This document shows, piece after piece, positions 34,844-45,398 of a stretch of DNA of 64,000 nucleotides. The stretch is taken from contig QCIY01000004.1 in NCBI GenBank assembly GCA_003216415.1, positions 41,451-105,450 of the forward strand, read 5' to 3'. The translations under genes and the position numbers were made by a program. The notes beneath the pieces were generated by a model that searched no databases, was not told the DNA's origin, and was given only the letters and a program-made list of their open reading frames with translations. This DNA is from Prochlorococcus sp. AG-402-O16 (lineage in GTDB: Bacteria; Cyanobacteriota; Cyanobacteriia; PCC-6307; Cyanobiaceae). The first letter of the stretch is position 1; the number at the start of each line of letters is the position of its first letter.

Positions 34844-35674
34844 TCAAACAAAACTTTCTAGAAGTTTTTCAGGGCCAAATTTTTTTAAATAATTAATATC
34901 CGATTTTTCAGTTACTAATAAATATCCTGCAAACCCTAAACCATTGATACTGAAGCCGTGGATATGATCATTTTTTCTCTTTACAATAGCGATCCATTTA
35001 TTTGTGATTAAAAGGTTGTAAGGATATCTCGGTTTAATATCATTAATAGGGTCTCCAAGTCCTAATTTATTACATAATTTTAAATACAATTTTAAGAGAG
35101 ATATTGAATTTTCTAAAAAATTAAATTTGGATACAATAATATTGTTTTTAAGCTTACTATTAAGATCCCTATTTAATTTCATTTCTAAAAACCACTTTTC
35201 TCTTGGGCATGATATCTCATCTTTAGATCTACGTAGTAGTTGGAAATGCCTGTGAGGTTGACTAGCTCCTGCTATTGGAGAACTATTGAAAAACCATAAT
35301 CCACTAGTATCTTTATTAACTTGTTGAATCGCTTTCCAATCATTAATATCTAACCATCCATTTTGAGGTTTCCAATTATTTGTAATAAGTAAAATATGTC
35401 CTTTTTGTACAGGGTACTTATTTAATATTAATTGATGATCATCACCTATTTTATCAATTTCTAGTATCTTTTCCCATGGACAAAATGGATTCTGCTTAGG
35501 ACCATAAATTTTTTTTTTATTAAATTTTGAAGTATCAAGCTTCCTAATTATGAAGTCATTTTTTTGATATATGTCGCGTGTAATAATATCAGTTTTGATA
35601 GGATATAATGATTTATCATCAATTGATAACTGAGTTTGTTCTAGTGCTTTTTTCCAATATATTTCTAAACTCAT
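34844..35674 (-). CDS. Ap4A phosphorylase / ATP adenylyltransferase
   Basis: A 276-residue HIT-superfamily protein. The histidine site is GASQPHRHFQLLRR with PHRH as the HxHx core, and the substrate-binding region includes PFCPWEK, LNKYPVQKGHILLITN and the C-terminal YPYNLLITNKW. Members split diadenosine tetraphosphate with phosphate, or run the reverse reaction, which recycles a stress-linked dinucleotide. The GTP-related GalT branch is the alternative but fits less well. ATG at 35674. Confidence 0.85.
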   Translation of the reverse strand: MSLEIYWKKALEQTQLSIDDKSLYPIKTDIITRDIYQKNDFIIRKLDTSKFNKKKIYGPKQNPFCPWEKILEIDKIGDDHQLILNKYPVQKGHILLITNNWKPQNGWLDINDWKAIQQVNKDTSGLWFFNSSPIAGASQPHRHFQLLRRSKDEISCPREKWFLEMKLNRDLNSKLKNNIIVSKFNFLENSISLLKLYLKLCNKLGLGDPINDIKPRYPYNLLITNKWIAIVKRKNDHIHGFSINGLGFAGYLLVTEKSDINYLKKFGPEKLLESFV

Positions 35675-35722
35675 TTAAAAAACTTTATCGTTATCATTCT
35701 AAAAAAAAAATTAAAATTGTAA

Positions 35723-36106
35723 TTACTTTTTATTAAATTGATATTCTTTCAATTTTTCTATAGGTACTGATTCTAAGACTATAATATTTGTTGATTCTAA
35801 TATAACTTTAGGCGCAAGCCCATCTAATAATGCTTGTTTCCATCTATCAAGACAAATACACCAATGATCACCATCTTTGAGCCCTGGGAAGGAGTAAATA
35901 GGCATGGGAGTTATTAAATCATTACCTTGTGATTTGCTATATTTCAGGAAATTATCATCCATTACACAACATATAGAGTGATTACCTCCATCATTTATGT
36001 CATAGTTGCAAAATCCATCTCTGAACCAGCCTGTCATAGGGTCACAACTACAAACTTCAATTTTTTCTCCTAAGACATTCAATTGAACCTGATTTTTTAT
36101 ATTCAT
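35723..36106 (-). CDS. DUF2237 family protein
   Basis: A 127-residue soluble protein with the conserved order NVLGEKIEVCSCDPMTGWFRDGF, then ICCVMDDNFLKYSKSQGNDL, FPGLKDGDHWCICLDRWKQA and APKVILEST. I recognise it as DUF2237 (several blocks quoted separately). Five or more cysteines are conserved (EVCSC, ICC, WCIC), which hints at metal binding or redox function, but no role is established. It lies 48 bases upstream of the Ap4A phosphorylase gene on the same strand. Confidence 0.8.
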   Translation of the reverse strand: MNIKNQVQLNVLGEKIEVCSCDPMTGWFRDGFCNYDINDGGNHSICCVMDDNFLKYSKSQGNDLITPMPIYSFPGLKDGDHWCICLDRWKQALLDGLAPKVILESTNIIVLESVPIEKLKEYQFNKK

Positions 36107-36160
36107 AGATTTTTGTTTTTCTTTAATAATAATAAAACACCAACATTTCTTAAAAAAAGG

Positions 36161-36191
36161 TTGACGAGTATGGGGGGTAAGGAGGTAATAA
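36161..36191 (+). promoter_or_regulatory. Candidate sigma-70-type promoter
   Basis: TTGACG at 36161-36166 and TAATAA at 36186-36191 with a 19-base spacer, in the divergent gap upstream of the small acidic protein gene at 36214. A perfect anti-Shine-Dalgarno match AAGGAGGT (36179-36186) lies inside the same stretch, 27 bases before the ATG, which complicates the reading. Confidence 0.35.
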
Positions 36192-36213
36192 TTCTAATAA
36201 GGTTTTTTTCATT

Positions 36214-36432
36214 ATGGATTGGGACTTTACTGAAAACATAGCATTTAAAGCTCTTTATGATGCTTTTAAAGATAGTGACGAAACATCTGCATTGGAGTTT
36301 TTATCTAGTGATGGTGCTTCATATTATCTTGAATTAACACAAGATGCAGCTGGAGAGGGACTTGATCTAGGTGATAATGAAACGATGGAAGAACTTCAAG
36401 AAGAAATTATTGAATATCTAGAAAACAACTAG
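36214..36432 (+). CDS. Small acidic protein, unknown function
   Basis: A 72-residue protein with a strongly acidic composition (for example ELTQDAAGEGLDLGDNETME, ending EEIIEYLENN), helical and soluble. I do not recognise the family. It is divergent from DUF2237 and converges on metH with a 9-base gap. Confidence 0.6.
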   Translation: MDWDFTENIAFKALYDAFKDSDETSALEFLSSDGASYYLELTQDAAGEGLDLGDNETMEELQEEIIEYLENN

Positions 36433-36441
36433 AGATTCTTG

Positions 36442-39400
36442 TTAAGCGCTGAAATATTTAGCTTTTGAGTGTAGTGAAATAATTGCTGTAGTACTTTGTT
36501 CAGGATGAAGTTGTTCAGATTCATCCATGGTCAAATTAATTCTTTTTGCATCTAATAATGATAATTGTATGTTTGAATCAGAAACTTTTGGACATGCAGG
36601 ATATCCAAAAGAATATCTAGCTCCTCTATATTTTTGTGCAAGTATTTCTCTATTCTTTTCTGGTTCTTCAGTTTTAAAACCACATTCAATACGAATTAAT
36701 GCATGGATATATTCAGCTAGAGCTTCCGCTAACTGTACAGTAAGTCCATGGAATAATAAATAATCACTATATTTATCTTCTTTAAATAATTTTTGAGAAT
36801 ATTCACTAGCAATATCTCCCATTGTGACTGCCTGCATTGGAAAAATATCTATTGGTTTATCATTTTTTAAATCACAATAGAAATCAGCTATGCAAAGATA
36901 ATTCCCTGATTTTTGTCTTGGAAAATTGAATTGAGAAATTTTATTTAAAGATTTATCATCATATAAATAAATACTGTTATCTTTTCTACCGCATCTGAAA
37001 TATCCATAAACTGCTTTTGGTGAAATAAGTTTTTTATCTATAATTGTTTCTAACCATTTATCTAACAATGGTTTTGCATATGAATCCAAATATTTATTGT
37101 ATTCATCTATGTTTTGGTTTTTCCCTTTTTTTATTTGCCATTGTCCACTAAATAGAGCTTTTTTATCTAAATAAAAAATTAACTTATTTAAATCTATATC
37201 AAAGTCGTTTAATACTTTTGTTCCCAAAAAAGGAGGTTTAATTGGTACTTCTTCATTTATAAATTTAGATCTTATAAAATTTTCTTTGAAATTTAATTTT
37301 GACTTCTTAGTGATAATGGATATTGATTTATTATCCTCTGCAAAGTTAGTTCTTGATGAGGCTAAATTAATATTTATACCTTCCTTATTAATAAATCCCT
37401 CTATATTCGACCAATTACCCTTTTTCTTATTATCCATATATTCATTCATGAATTTAAGATCAGTGAACGCATCTTTTCCGTACAATATTTTCCCTTTATA
37501 TATTTTGCTGCAGTCCTCATTTACAAATTTTGGGGTTAAGGCTGCGCCTCCTAATATTACTGGTACACTAATATTTTCATTGTTAAAAGCCTCTAAATTA
37601 TCTTTCATAAAAGCAGTTGATTTAACAAGTAATCCGCTCATAGCGATGCAATCTGCATTGTGCTTTTTTTGTGCATCTATAATTGCTGAAACATCTTGCT
37701 TTATTCCAAGATTTATTACGTCATAACCATTATTTGTAAGTATTATATCTACCAAATTTTTTCCAATATCATGTACATCGCCTTTGACAGTCGCAATTAA
37801 GAGTTTTCCATTTGATATATTTTCATCTATAGTTTCCATATATGGTTCTAAAATTGAAACCGCAAATTTCATTGTTTCAGCGGATTGGAGTACAAATGGT
37901 AATTGCATTTGACCTGAGCCAAATAAATCTCCTACAACTTTCATCCCATCTAGTAAAAAGGTATTAATTATTTCAAGAGGTTTATATTTTTTTAACGCTT
38001 TATTTAATTGATCCTCTAATCCTATTTTTTCTCCATCAATAATATGATTTTTCAGACTTTCTTCAAGAGTTAGGTTTTTATTTTCTGAAGATGCTTTTTT
38101 GAAATCTTGAATAGATAAATCTTGAAAAGCCTTTGTTAATTCTACTAATGGATCATAAATACAAATATCATCTTCAAATTTTCTTTTATCATAAATCAAA
38201 TCTAAGCAAAGCTTTTTAGTTTCTTCAGAAATTTTTGATAATGGCAGAATTTTATTTGGTGCGATGATAGCAGAATCTAATCCTGCTTTAATGCATTCAT
38301 CTAAAAATATTGAATTTAGATTAATTCTTGATAATGGTGAAAGACCAAAACTAATGTTTGATATCCCGAGTATGATATGAATATCAGGGAAATTTTCACG
38401 AATTTTTAATATAGCACTAATAGTTTCTTTAGCGTTTAATCTATCTTCTTCTATCCCTGTAGATATTGGCAGAGCTAATGGATCAAAAAATAGCTCATAA
38501 TCTGACAAACCACATTCTCTTGTTCTATTAATGGCTCGTTTGACAATCTTATATTTTTTTTCTGAATTCCTTGCCATTCCATCTTCATCAATTGTTCCAA
38601 CAACAAGACCTGAACCATACCCTAAGGCTAAATTTAGAACTTGATCAAACCTTTCATTTCCATCTTCGTAATTGGTTGAATTTATAATACATTTACCACC
38701 AGCTGACTTTAATCCACTTTCCATTTTGTCAGCATCTGTAGAGTCAATCATTAATGGTAAATTTATATTGGTAACTAGTCTTGAAGTTATTTCTTTCATA
38801 TCATTCACTCCGTCTCTTCCTACATAATCGACATTTACATCAAGAACGTGAGCATTTTCTTTTTGTTGTTGCTTGGCAATTGCAACTAAACCATCCCAAT
38901 CGTCGTTATTTAATAACTCTCTTACCTTTTTCGATCCACTTGCATTTAATCTTTCTCCTACTATCAAAATTGAATTGTCTTGTTTATACGGTACAGAATT
39001 ATATATTGATGAGGCAGATGGAATAAAACCGCTTGAATTTTTCTTAGCATTGTTGTTAGTTCTATCATTATCGATAATTTCATCGATTATTGAAGACAGG
39101 TATTTTATATGTTCAGGTGTTGTCCCACAACATCCACCTATTAATTGAACATTAAAGTCATATATAAAATTCATTAACTGCATCTTTAATTCTATTGGCT
39201 TTAATCTATAGTGAGCCACACCACCAATATTTTCAGGAAGACCTGCATTGGGAATACAGCTTATAGCGAACGGAGAATTTTCAGACAAATATTTAATATG
39301 TACCTTCATTTGCTCAGGACCAGTTGCACAATTAAGTCCAAGGATATCTATATTAAATGGCTCTAAAATTGTTAATGCAGATGCAATATCAGATCCAACA

Positions 39401-40008
39401 AGCATAGTACCTGTTGTTTCCATTGTTATAGAAACCATTAAAGGTATATCAATATTTTTACTTTCAAGAATTTCTTTTGATGCTAATAAGGCAGATTTAA
39501 TTTGTAAAACATCCTGACAAGTTTCAATCAAAAGAAGATCAACTCCTCCATCTATAAGACCATAAATTTGTTCTTTATATGATTGCTTTAATTCATCAAA
39601 ATCTATATGTCCTAAGGTGGGTAATTTAGTTGTTGGCCCAATTGAACCTGCTACAAACCTTGGTTTATCAACTGATGAGTATTTGGCAGCAGCTTTTTTT
39701 GCTATAAATGCCGCATTTTTATTTATCTCATAAGCCTTATCCGCAATATCATATTCATCAAGAACTATTGATGATGCTCCAAATGTATTAGTTTCTATAA
39801 CATGACAACCTGCATCTAAAAATGAATTATGAACCTTCTCAACTACCTCTGGCGATGATAAAACTAGGTTTTCATTACATCCCTCTAATTCTTTCCCTCC
39901 AAAGTCATCTGCTGTAAGATTTAAATTCTGAAATGATGTTCCAGTACCTCCGTCAAAAATAATTAATGGTTTTTCATCTCTATTTAGATAGGTTCTGAAA
40001 GATTCCAT
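36442..40008 (-). CDS. metH: Cobalamin-dependent methionine synthase
   Basis: An 1188-residue modular enzyme that moves a methyl group from methyltetrahydrofolate to homocysteine through cobalamin. Modules in order: homocysteine-binding domain (about 1-325) with zinc ligands in LNCATG and IGGCCGTTPEH; pterin domain (about 345-620, VGERLNASGSKKVREL); B12 cap and Rossmann domains (about 650-880) with the cobalt-ligand motif DVHDIGKNLV; and the S-adenosylmethionine activation domain (about 890-1188, CPKVSD region). ATG at 40008. It follows ilvE by 16 bases. It shows a B12 requirement matched by cobU and cobN. Confidence 0.97.
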   Translation of the reverse strand: MESFRTYLNRDEKPLIIFDGGTGTSFQNLNLTADDFGGKELEGCNENLVLSSPEVVEKVHNSFLDAGCHVIETNTFGASSIVLDEYDIADKAYEINKNAAFIAKKAAAKYSSVDKPRFVAGSIGPTTKLPTLGHIDFDELKQSYKEQIYGLIDGGVDLLLIETCQDVLQIKSALLASKEILESKNIDIPLMVSITMETTGTMLVGSDIASALTILEPFNIDILGLNCATGPEQMKVHIKYLSENSPFAISCIPNAGLPENIGGVAHYRLKPIELKMQLMNFIYDFNVQLIGGCCGTTPEHIKYLSSIIDEIIDNDRTNNNAKKNSSGFIPSASSIYNSVPYKQDNSILIVGERLNASGSKKVRELLNNDDWDGLVAIAKQQQKENAHVLDVNVDYVGRDGVNDMKEITSRLVTNINLPLMIDSTDADKMESGLKSAGGKCIINSTNYEDGNERFDQVLNLALGYGSGLVVGTIDEDGMARNSEKKYKIVKRAINRTRECGLSDYELFFDPLALPISTGIEEDRLNAKETISAILKIRENFPDIHIILGISNISFGLSPLSRINLNSIFLDECIKAGLDSAIIAPNKILPLSKISEETKKLCLDLIYDKRKFEDDICIYDPLVELTKAFQDLSIQDFKKASSENKNLTLEESLKNHIIDGEKIGLEDQLNKALKKYKPLEIINTFLLDGMKVVGDLFGSGQMQLPFVLQSAETMKFAVSILEPYMETIDENISNGKLLIATVKGDVHDIGKNLVDIILTNNGYDVINLGIKQDVSAIIDAQKKHNADCIAMSGLLVKSTAFMKDNLEAFNNENISVPVILGGAALTPKFVNEDCSKIYKGKILYGKDAFTDLKFMNEYMDNKKKGNWSNIEGFINKEGININLASSRTNFAEDNKSISIITKKSKLNFKENFIRSKFINEEVPIKPPFLGTKVLNDFDIDLNKLIFYLDKKALFSGQWQIKKGKNQNIDEYNKYLDSYAKPLLDKWLETIIDKKLISPKAVYGYFRCGRKDNSIYLYDDKSLNKISQFNFPRQKSGNYLCIADFYCDLKNDKPIDIFPMQAVTMGDIASEYSQKLFKEDKYSDYLLFHGLTVQLAEALAEYIHALIRIECGFKTEEPEKNREILAQKYRGARYSFGYPACPKVSDSNIQLSLLDAKRINLTMDESEQLHPEQSTTAIISLHSKAKYFSA

Positions 40009-40024
40009 TTTTAGCCAAATTAAT

Positions 40025-40939
40025 TTATTTTAGTGAAATTCTTGTTACCCAATTATCATAGTCTTGAGAACGACCTTCTGTTATTTCTATAAGCTTACTT
40101 TTTAATTTATTCATTATTGGTCTTTCAACATTTAATTCAGTTGATTCAATTTTTTTAACTGGTGTAATTTTTGCTGCTGTACCAGTTAGAAAAACTTCAT
40201 CTGCTATTAATAATTCTGTTTTATCAACAGGCCTCTCAATTACATTTATTCCAAATGATTTTGCTAATTCAATTACACTAGCTCTAGTAATCCCCTCAAG
40301 GATATCTTGATCAACACCAGGAGTGATTAACTCTCCATTCCTTACAATAAATAAATTCATACCACTAGCTTCGCTTACCTTGCCACTTGAATTTAATAGC
40401 AGGGCTTCATCAAAACCCGATAAACTAGCTTCTGTTTTGGCTAATGAACTAGTAATATATGCTCCACTTATTTTTCCTCTTAAGGGGAGAGATCTATCTT
40501 CTTGTCTTGTCCAACTACTCATTCTACAAGAAACACCATCTGGGGATAGATAATCTCCTAGTTCAATACAGTAAATAAAGAAATCTGTTTCAATATTGTG
40601 TAACCTTGGAGCTATACCTAAATCGCTTGTATATACAAATGGTCTTATATAAATAGGTTTTTCTGGCTTGTTTCTTTTTATAACTTGTTCTAATGCTTTA
40701 AAAATATATTCTTCAGAAATTTCAGTTAAGAGTAATTTTGCACTTTGAGATAATCTTTTTATATGTTTATCAGTTCTGAACAAAAGGAATTCTTCTTTGT
40801 TTGTTGGGTTAGGTATCGCTCGCATTCCTCCAAATGCAGCAGTACCGTAATGAAGTGCATGAGTAGCTATTGATATTCTTGCTTCTTTAAATGGAATACA
40901 TTTACCTTCGAACCAGGCGTATGGAAGAAATTCATGCAT
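40025..40939 (-). CDS. ilvE: Branched-chain amino acid aminotransferase
   Basis: A 304-residue class IV PLP aminotransferase that makes valine, leucine and isoleucine from their keto acids. The PLP lysine lies in RGKISGAYITSSLAKTEA (about residue 157), and the cofactor phosphate-binding region EGITRASVIELA and the LTGTAAKITPV loop are intact. ATG at 40939. It is divergent from cobN (72-base gap) and just upstream of metH on the same strand. Confidence 0.94.
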   Translation of the reverse strand: MHEFLPYAWFEGKCIPFKEARISIATHALHYGTAAFGGMRAIPNPTNKEEFLLFRTDKHIKRLSQSAKLLLTEISEEYIFKALEQVIKRNKPEKPIYIRPFVYTSDLGIAPRLHNIETDFFIYCIELGDYLSPDGVSCRMSSWTRQEDRSLPLRGKISGAYITSSLAKTEASLSGFDEALLLNSSGKVSEASGMNLFIVRNGELITPGVDQDILEGITRASVIELAKSFGINVIERPVDKTELLIADEVFLTGTAAKITPVKKIESTELNVERPIMNKLKSKLIEITEGRSQDYDNWVTRISLK

Positions 40940-41011
40940 ATTAAATTTATTTAATTAAGGTAAACTTGTTTTATCCTACCTACGTATTCTAAACCTTATT
41001 TATATATAAAA

Positions 41012-44000
41012 ATGCACAGGATATTAAATATAGCAGGAAATGAAAAGAATAAGGATGATTTAATTGAGCAACCAGCTGCAGATTTTATTTTTATAACAAG
41101 TGTCAAGGCTGATTTAAATCTTATATCAAACTTATTGCTAGAAAAAGAATTTGCTTCATTAAAAAATAATATAAGAGCTTTAGAAATTTCTAATTTAAAT
41201 TCCTCAGCTCAAATAGATAATTATTTATTAAAAACAATAAATTTTGCAAAAGTTGTAGTACTTAGAATATTTGGAGATAAAGGTACATGGAACTATGGAA
41301 TTGAACAACTTTTAAATTGGCAAGCAGTTAATAAAAAAAGGAAGTTAGTAATCCTATCAGGTACCATTGACCAGGAAATTTCCTTATGTGAAATAAGTAG
41401 TATAGATAAAAATATTGCATTAAATATTTCTAGATTACTAAGATCTGGAGGACTGGATAATTATAGAAAGTTTCTTAATTGTTTAAATTATTTAGTTTTA
41501 GATGAAAAATTAATTCCTGATGATTTTCTCAATATTACTTTTTATGCAGATCCCTATTTATATGATTGGAAAATTGAAAAAGGCGAAAAGATAGGAATAA
41601 TATCCTATAAATCACTTTTTTTGGCTAATGAAATTGAAGTAAACGAAAAACTTAACTTGCAATTAAGAAAATGCGGATTATCTCCAAAAACATTTTTTAT
41701 TTCAACACTAAAAGATCATATTATTCAGAAGAAATTAATAGACATTTTTAAAAAAGAAGATATTAAACTAATAATTACCACAACTTCATTTTCTTCATCT
41801 CAAATCAAAAATAACGATTTAATTGAAAATTCAACAAATATTTTTACTTCTCTTAAAATTCCAATTTTACAACTTCTTTCTTCTAATAGATCAAGAAAAA
41901 AGTGGTTAAATTCTTCTATTGGAATGAATTCATCTGATTTATTAATGCAAATAATTATTCCCGAATTTGATGGAAGAATTACTACCTGTCCTTCAGCATT
42001 TAAAGAAATAATTTCTAAGAAAAATACACTATATAGTGAAATAACTAGTTACAAAGTTGATCAATTAGGTATTCAATGGATTTCAAAATTTGCAACAAAT
42101 TATGTGAAACTTCAACAACTTAATAATTTTGATAAAAGAATTTGTTTAGTAATAAGTAATTATCCAGTAAAGAACGGAAGAATCGGTAATGGAGTGGGTC
42201 TAAATACACCATCTTCAATAATAAATATTCTTAATTGGTTAAAAGAAGAAGGTTATGACCTTGGATCTTGTAATTATCCTCAAGATTCTTCGGAATTAAT
42301 GTCAATGCTTATTAAAACTAGAACTAATGATATTGAATCTCAAAATAATAAACCATTAGATTACTTACCACTTAGTGAATATTTAAAATATTGGAATTAT
42401 TTAGAACTTGATCCCAAAAATATTATTGTTAGTCGTTGGGGTAAACCATCTGATGCGATTGATCTAGATAATAAAGGCTTCTCAATAAATGGTATTAGAT
42501 TTGGAAAAATAACATTATTGATTCAACCTCAACGAGGTTATGACGCTTTCACTGATAGAGATATTCATTCTCCCGATCTTCCACCTCCCCATAGATATTT
42601 AGCACAATATTTTTGGATTGAAAAAGTTTTTAATGCAAATGCTATGTGTCATATTGGTAAGCATGGAACTGTTGAATGGTTACCTGGTAAATCTATAGGT
42701 CTCAGCAATAAATGTTTCCCAAATATTATTTGTCCAGCCATACCAAACATATATCCCTTTATCGTAAATGATCCTGGAGAAGGATCCCAGGCTAAAAGAA
42801 GAACTGCTGCAACAATTATTGATCATTTAACCCCTCCTTTGGATAGGTCAGAATTATATGGTAAATTTTCAATATTAGAAAATTATTTAGACGAATATTT
42901 TGAAGCAAAGTTATTAAATTCTAATCGGATTGAAATAATAGAAAAATCCATTTTTGAATTAATTAAAAAAGATTTTAGCGAAATTACTTTAAAGAATAAA
43001 AATAATAAAATAGAAGAAATTGATTCCTTTCTTTGCAAAATTAAAGAATCTCAAATTAGGACAGGTTTGCATATTTTTGGCAATAGGCAGAATGACATTA
43101 ATGAAATAAATTTATTCTTGTGTATTGCTAGAGTACCAAATGCCAACCGAATTGGTGTTATTCAATATATAGCAAAACATTTAAAACTAGATTTGAATCC
43201 TTGGACAAATCAATATGATCAAACCTTAAGTGAAAAGGATAAAAAAATATTATTGACTTTTTCCAACAAAAACATTTTAAACTTTAGAATGGCTATTGAT
43301 TTTTTGGAACAACAAGCAAAGTATTTAATATATTTGTTTTTTTACAAAAAGAATACCAATATCAAAAATCTAGAAAAATATAAAAATCAGAAAATAATAG
43401 AATATTTCTTTAATGAAAAAAAACATAATAAGTATTTTTTATTATTAAAAAAAGAGATTCTATATCCAATCATTAATTCTTCATATAATGAGAAATTATC
43501 ATTTATTAATTCATTAAATGGACAATATGTAAAAAGTGGTCCATCTGGAGCTCCTACTAGAGGTAAAACTGAAGCTTTACCCACTGGTAAAAATTTCTTT
43601 TCAGTTGATTCGAGAGGACTGCCAACTGAATCAGCATGGAGTGTTGGTTGTCAGTCCGCTTCTCAAATACTTGATTTATACAAACAAGATAATGGAGAAG
43701 ATTTAAAAAATATAGCAATATCTGTATGGGCAACATCCACAATGAGAAATGGTGGTGAAGACATTTGTCAAATACTATATTTATTAGGAGTACAGCCTAT
43801 TTGGGATGGCCCTTCAAGAAGAGTAGTTGATCTAGAAATCATTCCTTTATCTGTTCTCGAAAGACCAAGGGTTGATGTTACTTTAAGGATTTCGGGAATG
43901 TTTAGAGATGCATTTCCACAGTTAGTTAAATTAACTTCTAAAGCAATAAATCTTGTTTCTAATCTTAATGAGGATGATATATTTAACCCTCTTGCTAAGG

Positions 44001-44749
44001 CATTAAGGGATGGTGGTTCAATTAATCGTATATTTGGGTCAGCGCCAGGTTCATATGGAGCTGGTCTCCAAGAACTAATTTCAAATTCTAATTGGGAAAA
44101 TATTGATGATTTTGGAGAATCTTTTCTTAATTGGAGTAAGTGGATTTACAGTGATAATCTTGAACCTATAGAGGATAAAAAATCATTAGAAAATGCTCTT
44201 AAAAATGTGCAGTTAGTTGTTCATAACCAAGATAATAAGGAACATGATATTTTAGATTCTGATGATTATTATCAGTTTCAGGGAGGATTATCTTCAGCAG
44301 TAAAAAAATTGAGCGGTAAATTACCTGAAATGTATCATGGTGATTTATCTAAATTTGGATTATCTAAAATTTCAAAATTACAAGATGAAATTAATAAAGT
44401 TGTTATATCAAGAATACTTAACCCTAAATGGATAAATGGAATGAAGGATAATGGTTATAAAGGAGCGTTTGAATTTTCAGCTACACTAGATTACCTATAT
44501 GCTTTTGATGCTTCTACTGAAGTAGTCTCAAATTGGTGTTATGAGGAAGTTTATAAATCATGGTTATGTGATCTGGATCTTAGGAATTTCTTTTTAGAGA
44601 ATAATCCATGGGCTTTAAGAGATATTGCACAAAGATTTCTTGAAATTGCCAATAGAAAAATGTGGAATAATTGTTCATCAGATGTCATTGAAAATTTAAA
44701 GAACATAATTATTAATACTGATTCAATAATTGAAAAAAACGAATTCTGA
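41012..44749 (+). CDS. cobN: Cobaltochelatase subunit CobN
   Basis: A 1245-residue large chelatase subunit that inserts cobalt into hydrogenobyrinic acid diamide in the aerobic B12 pathway. CobN/BchH-type landmarks: RWGKPSDAIDLDNKGF, QPQRGYDAFTDRDIHSPDLPP, HIGKHGTVEWLPGK, NDPGEGSQAKRRTAATIIDH, ARGKTEALPTGKNFFSVD-like block (PTRGKTEALPTGKNF) and DVTLRISGMFRDAFPQL. The length and the SGMFRDAFP block favour CobN over the chlorophyll subunit ChlH. ATG at 41012. The intergenic gap is too short for a B12 riboswitch. Confidence 0.92.
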   Translation: MHRILNIAGNEKNKDDLIEQPAADFIFITSVKADLNLISNLLLEKEFASLKNNIRALEISNLNSSAQIDNYLLKTINFAKVVVLRIFGDKGTWNYGIEQLLNWQAVNKKRKLVILSGTIDQEISLCEISSIDKNIALNISRLLRSGGLDNYRKFLNCLNYLVLDEKLIPDDFLNITFYADPYLYDWKIEKGEKIGIISYKSLFLANEIEVNEKLNLQLRKCGLSPKTFFISTLKDHIIQKKLIDIFKKEDIKLIITTTSFSSSQIKNNDLIENSTNIFTSLKIPILQLLSSNRSRKKWLNSSIGMNSSDLLMQIIIPEFDGRITTCPSAFKEIISKKNTLYSEITSYKVDQLGIQWISKFATNYVKLQQLNNFDKRICLVISNYPVKNGRIGNGVGLNTPSSIINILNWLKEEGYDLGSCNYPQDSSELMSMLIKTRTNDIESQNNKPLDYLPLSEYLKYWNYLELDPKNIIVSRWGKPSDAIDLDNKGFSINGIRFGKITLLIQPQRGYDAFTDRDIHSPDLPPPHRYLAQYFWIEKVFNANAMCHIGKHGTVEWLPGKSIGLSNKCFPNIICPAIPNIYPFIVNDPGEGSQAKRRTAATIIDHLTPPLDRSELYGKFSILENYLDEYFEAKLLNSNRIEIIEKSIFELIKKDFSEITLKNKNNKIEEIDSFLCKIKESQIRTGLHIFGNRQNDINEINLFLCIARVPNANRIGVIQYIAKHLKLDLNPWTNQYDQTLSEKDKKILLTFSNKNILNFRMAIDFLEQQAKYLIYLFFYKKNTNIKNLEKYKNQKIIEYFFNEKKHNKYFLLLKKEILYPIINSSYNEKLSFINSLNGQYVKSGPSGAPTRGKTEALPTGKNFFSVDSRGLPTESAWSVGCQSASQILDLYKQDNGEDLKNIAISVWATSTMRNGGEDICQILYLLGVQPIWDGPSRRVVDLEIIPLSVLERPRVDVTLRISGMFRDAFPQLVKLTSKAINLVSNLNEDDIFNPLAKALRDGGSINRIFGSAPGSYGAGLQELISNSNWENIDDFGESFLNWSKWIYSDNLEPIEDKKSLENALKNVQLVVHNQDNKEHDILDSDDYYQFQGGLSSAVKKLSGKLPEMYHGDLSKFGLSKISKLQDEINKVVISRILNPKWINGMKDNGYKGAFEFSATLDYLYAFDASTEVVSNWCYEEVYKSWLCDLDLRNFFLENNPWALRDIAQRFLEIANRKMWNNCSSDVIENLKNIIINTDSIIEKNEF

Positions 44750-44750
44750 A

Positions 44751-45398
44751 TTATCTACCTAATAGGGAAAGTCCATGACTATCTGTACCGCATGTTTTTA
44801 GCATTGAATATTTATCTGCTAATTTATCTATTTCTGAACATACAAATAAACTAGGATTCCATACTTCATTAAGTTCATAATCGTACCAAACCTCTATTCC
44901 ATCAATACCTTGTATTTTGGCCTCTGGAATTAATTTATAAAAGGGAATCCTGTATCTGGCTGGATGTGCAAGAAATGATAAACCACCAGCTAAATTTATT
45001 GCTTTAATAACTGATTTAATATTTAAATCATTTCCTATTGGAGACTCCCCAAGGATGTAGGGATTTAGGTATTTACTTTTTATATCTATTCCCAAGCCAA
45101 TTACATGTACTAAACATCCTAGAATCAAACAATTAATTTCTATTCCCGAAATTAATGTAAAAGAATCTTTAGGATAATTTTTGAGTATATTATTTTTTTT
45201 TATATATTCATGAGCTTTAATTGTATGATGATCGGTTATTGATAAAAATTTCAAGTTATTTTTATAAGCTTGTTCTAAAAGTTCATATGGTTCTAGACTT
45301 CCATCACTAAATTTTGTATGACAATGAAAATTAATATTTTTAGGACAACTATTTTTATTAATATTGGAAGTTAATTTTACTAAGTCTTCCCTATTCAT
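44751..45398 (-). CDS. PHP-domain metal-dependent phosphoesterase
   Basis: A 215-residue PHP-domain protein. Metal-binding motifs: NFHCHTKFSDGSLEPYELLEQA near residue 25, SITDHHTIKAHEY, a glutamate in ISGIEINC, SFLAHPARYR and CGTDSHGLSLL at the end. Such proteins hydrolyse phosphate esters (nucleotides, oligonucleotides or AMP-like substrates); the true substrate is unknown. ATG at 45398. It overlaps the hemJ stop by 8 bases, so probably forms a pair with it. Confidence 0.87.
   Translation of the reverse strand: MNREDLVKLTSNINKNSCPKNINFHCHTKFSDGSLEPYELLEQAYKNNLKFLSITDHHTIKAHEYIKKNNILKNYPKDSFTLISGIEINCLILGCLVHVIGLGIDIKSKYLNPYILGESPIGNDLNIKSVIKAINLAGGLSFLAHPARYRIPFYKLIPEAKIQGIDGIEVWYDYELNEVWNPSLFVCSEIDKLADKYSMLKTCGTDSHGLSLLGR

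Noticed and set aside
37286..37726. A 146-codon plus-strand frame opposite metH
   Set aside because: It lies entirely antisense to the cobalamin domain of metH, which has clear family motifs; it is a by-product of metH codon use.
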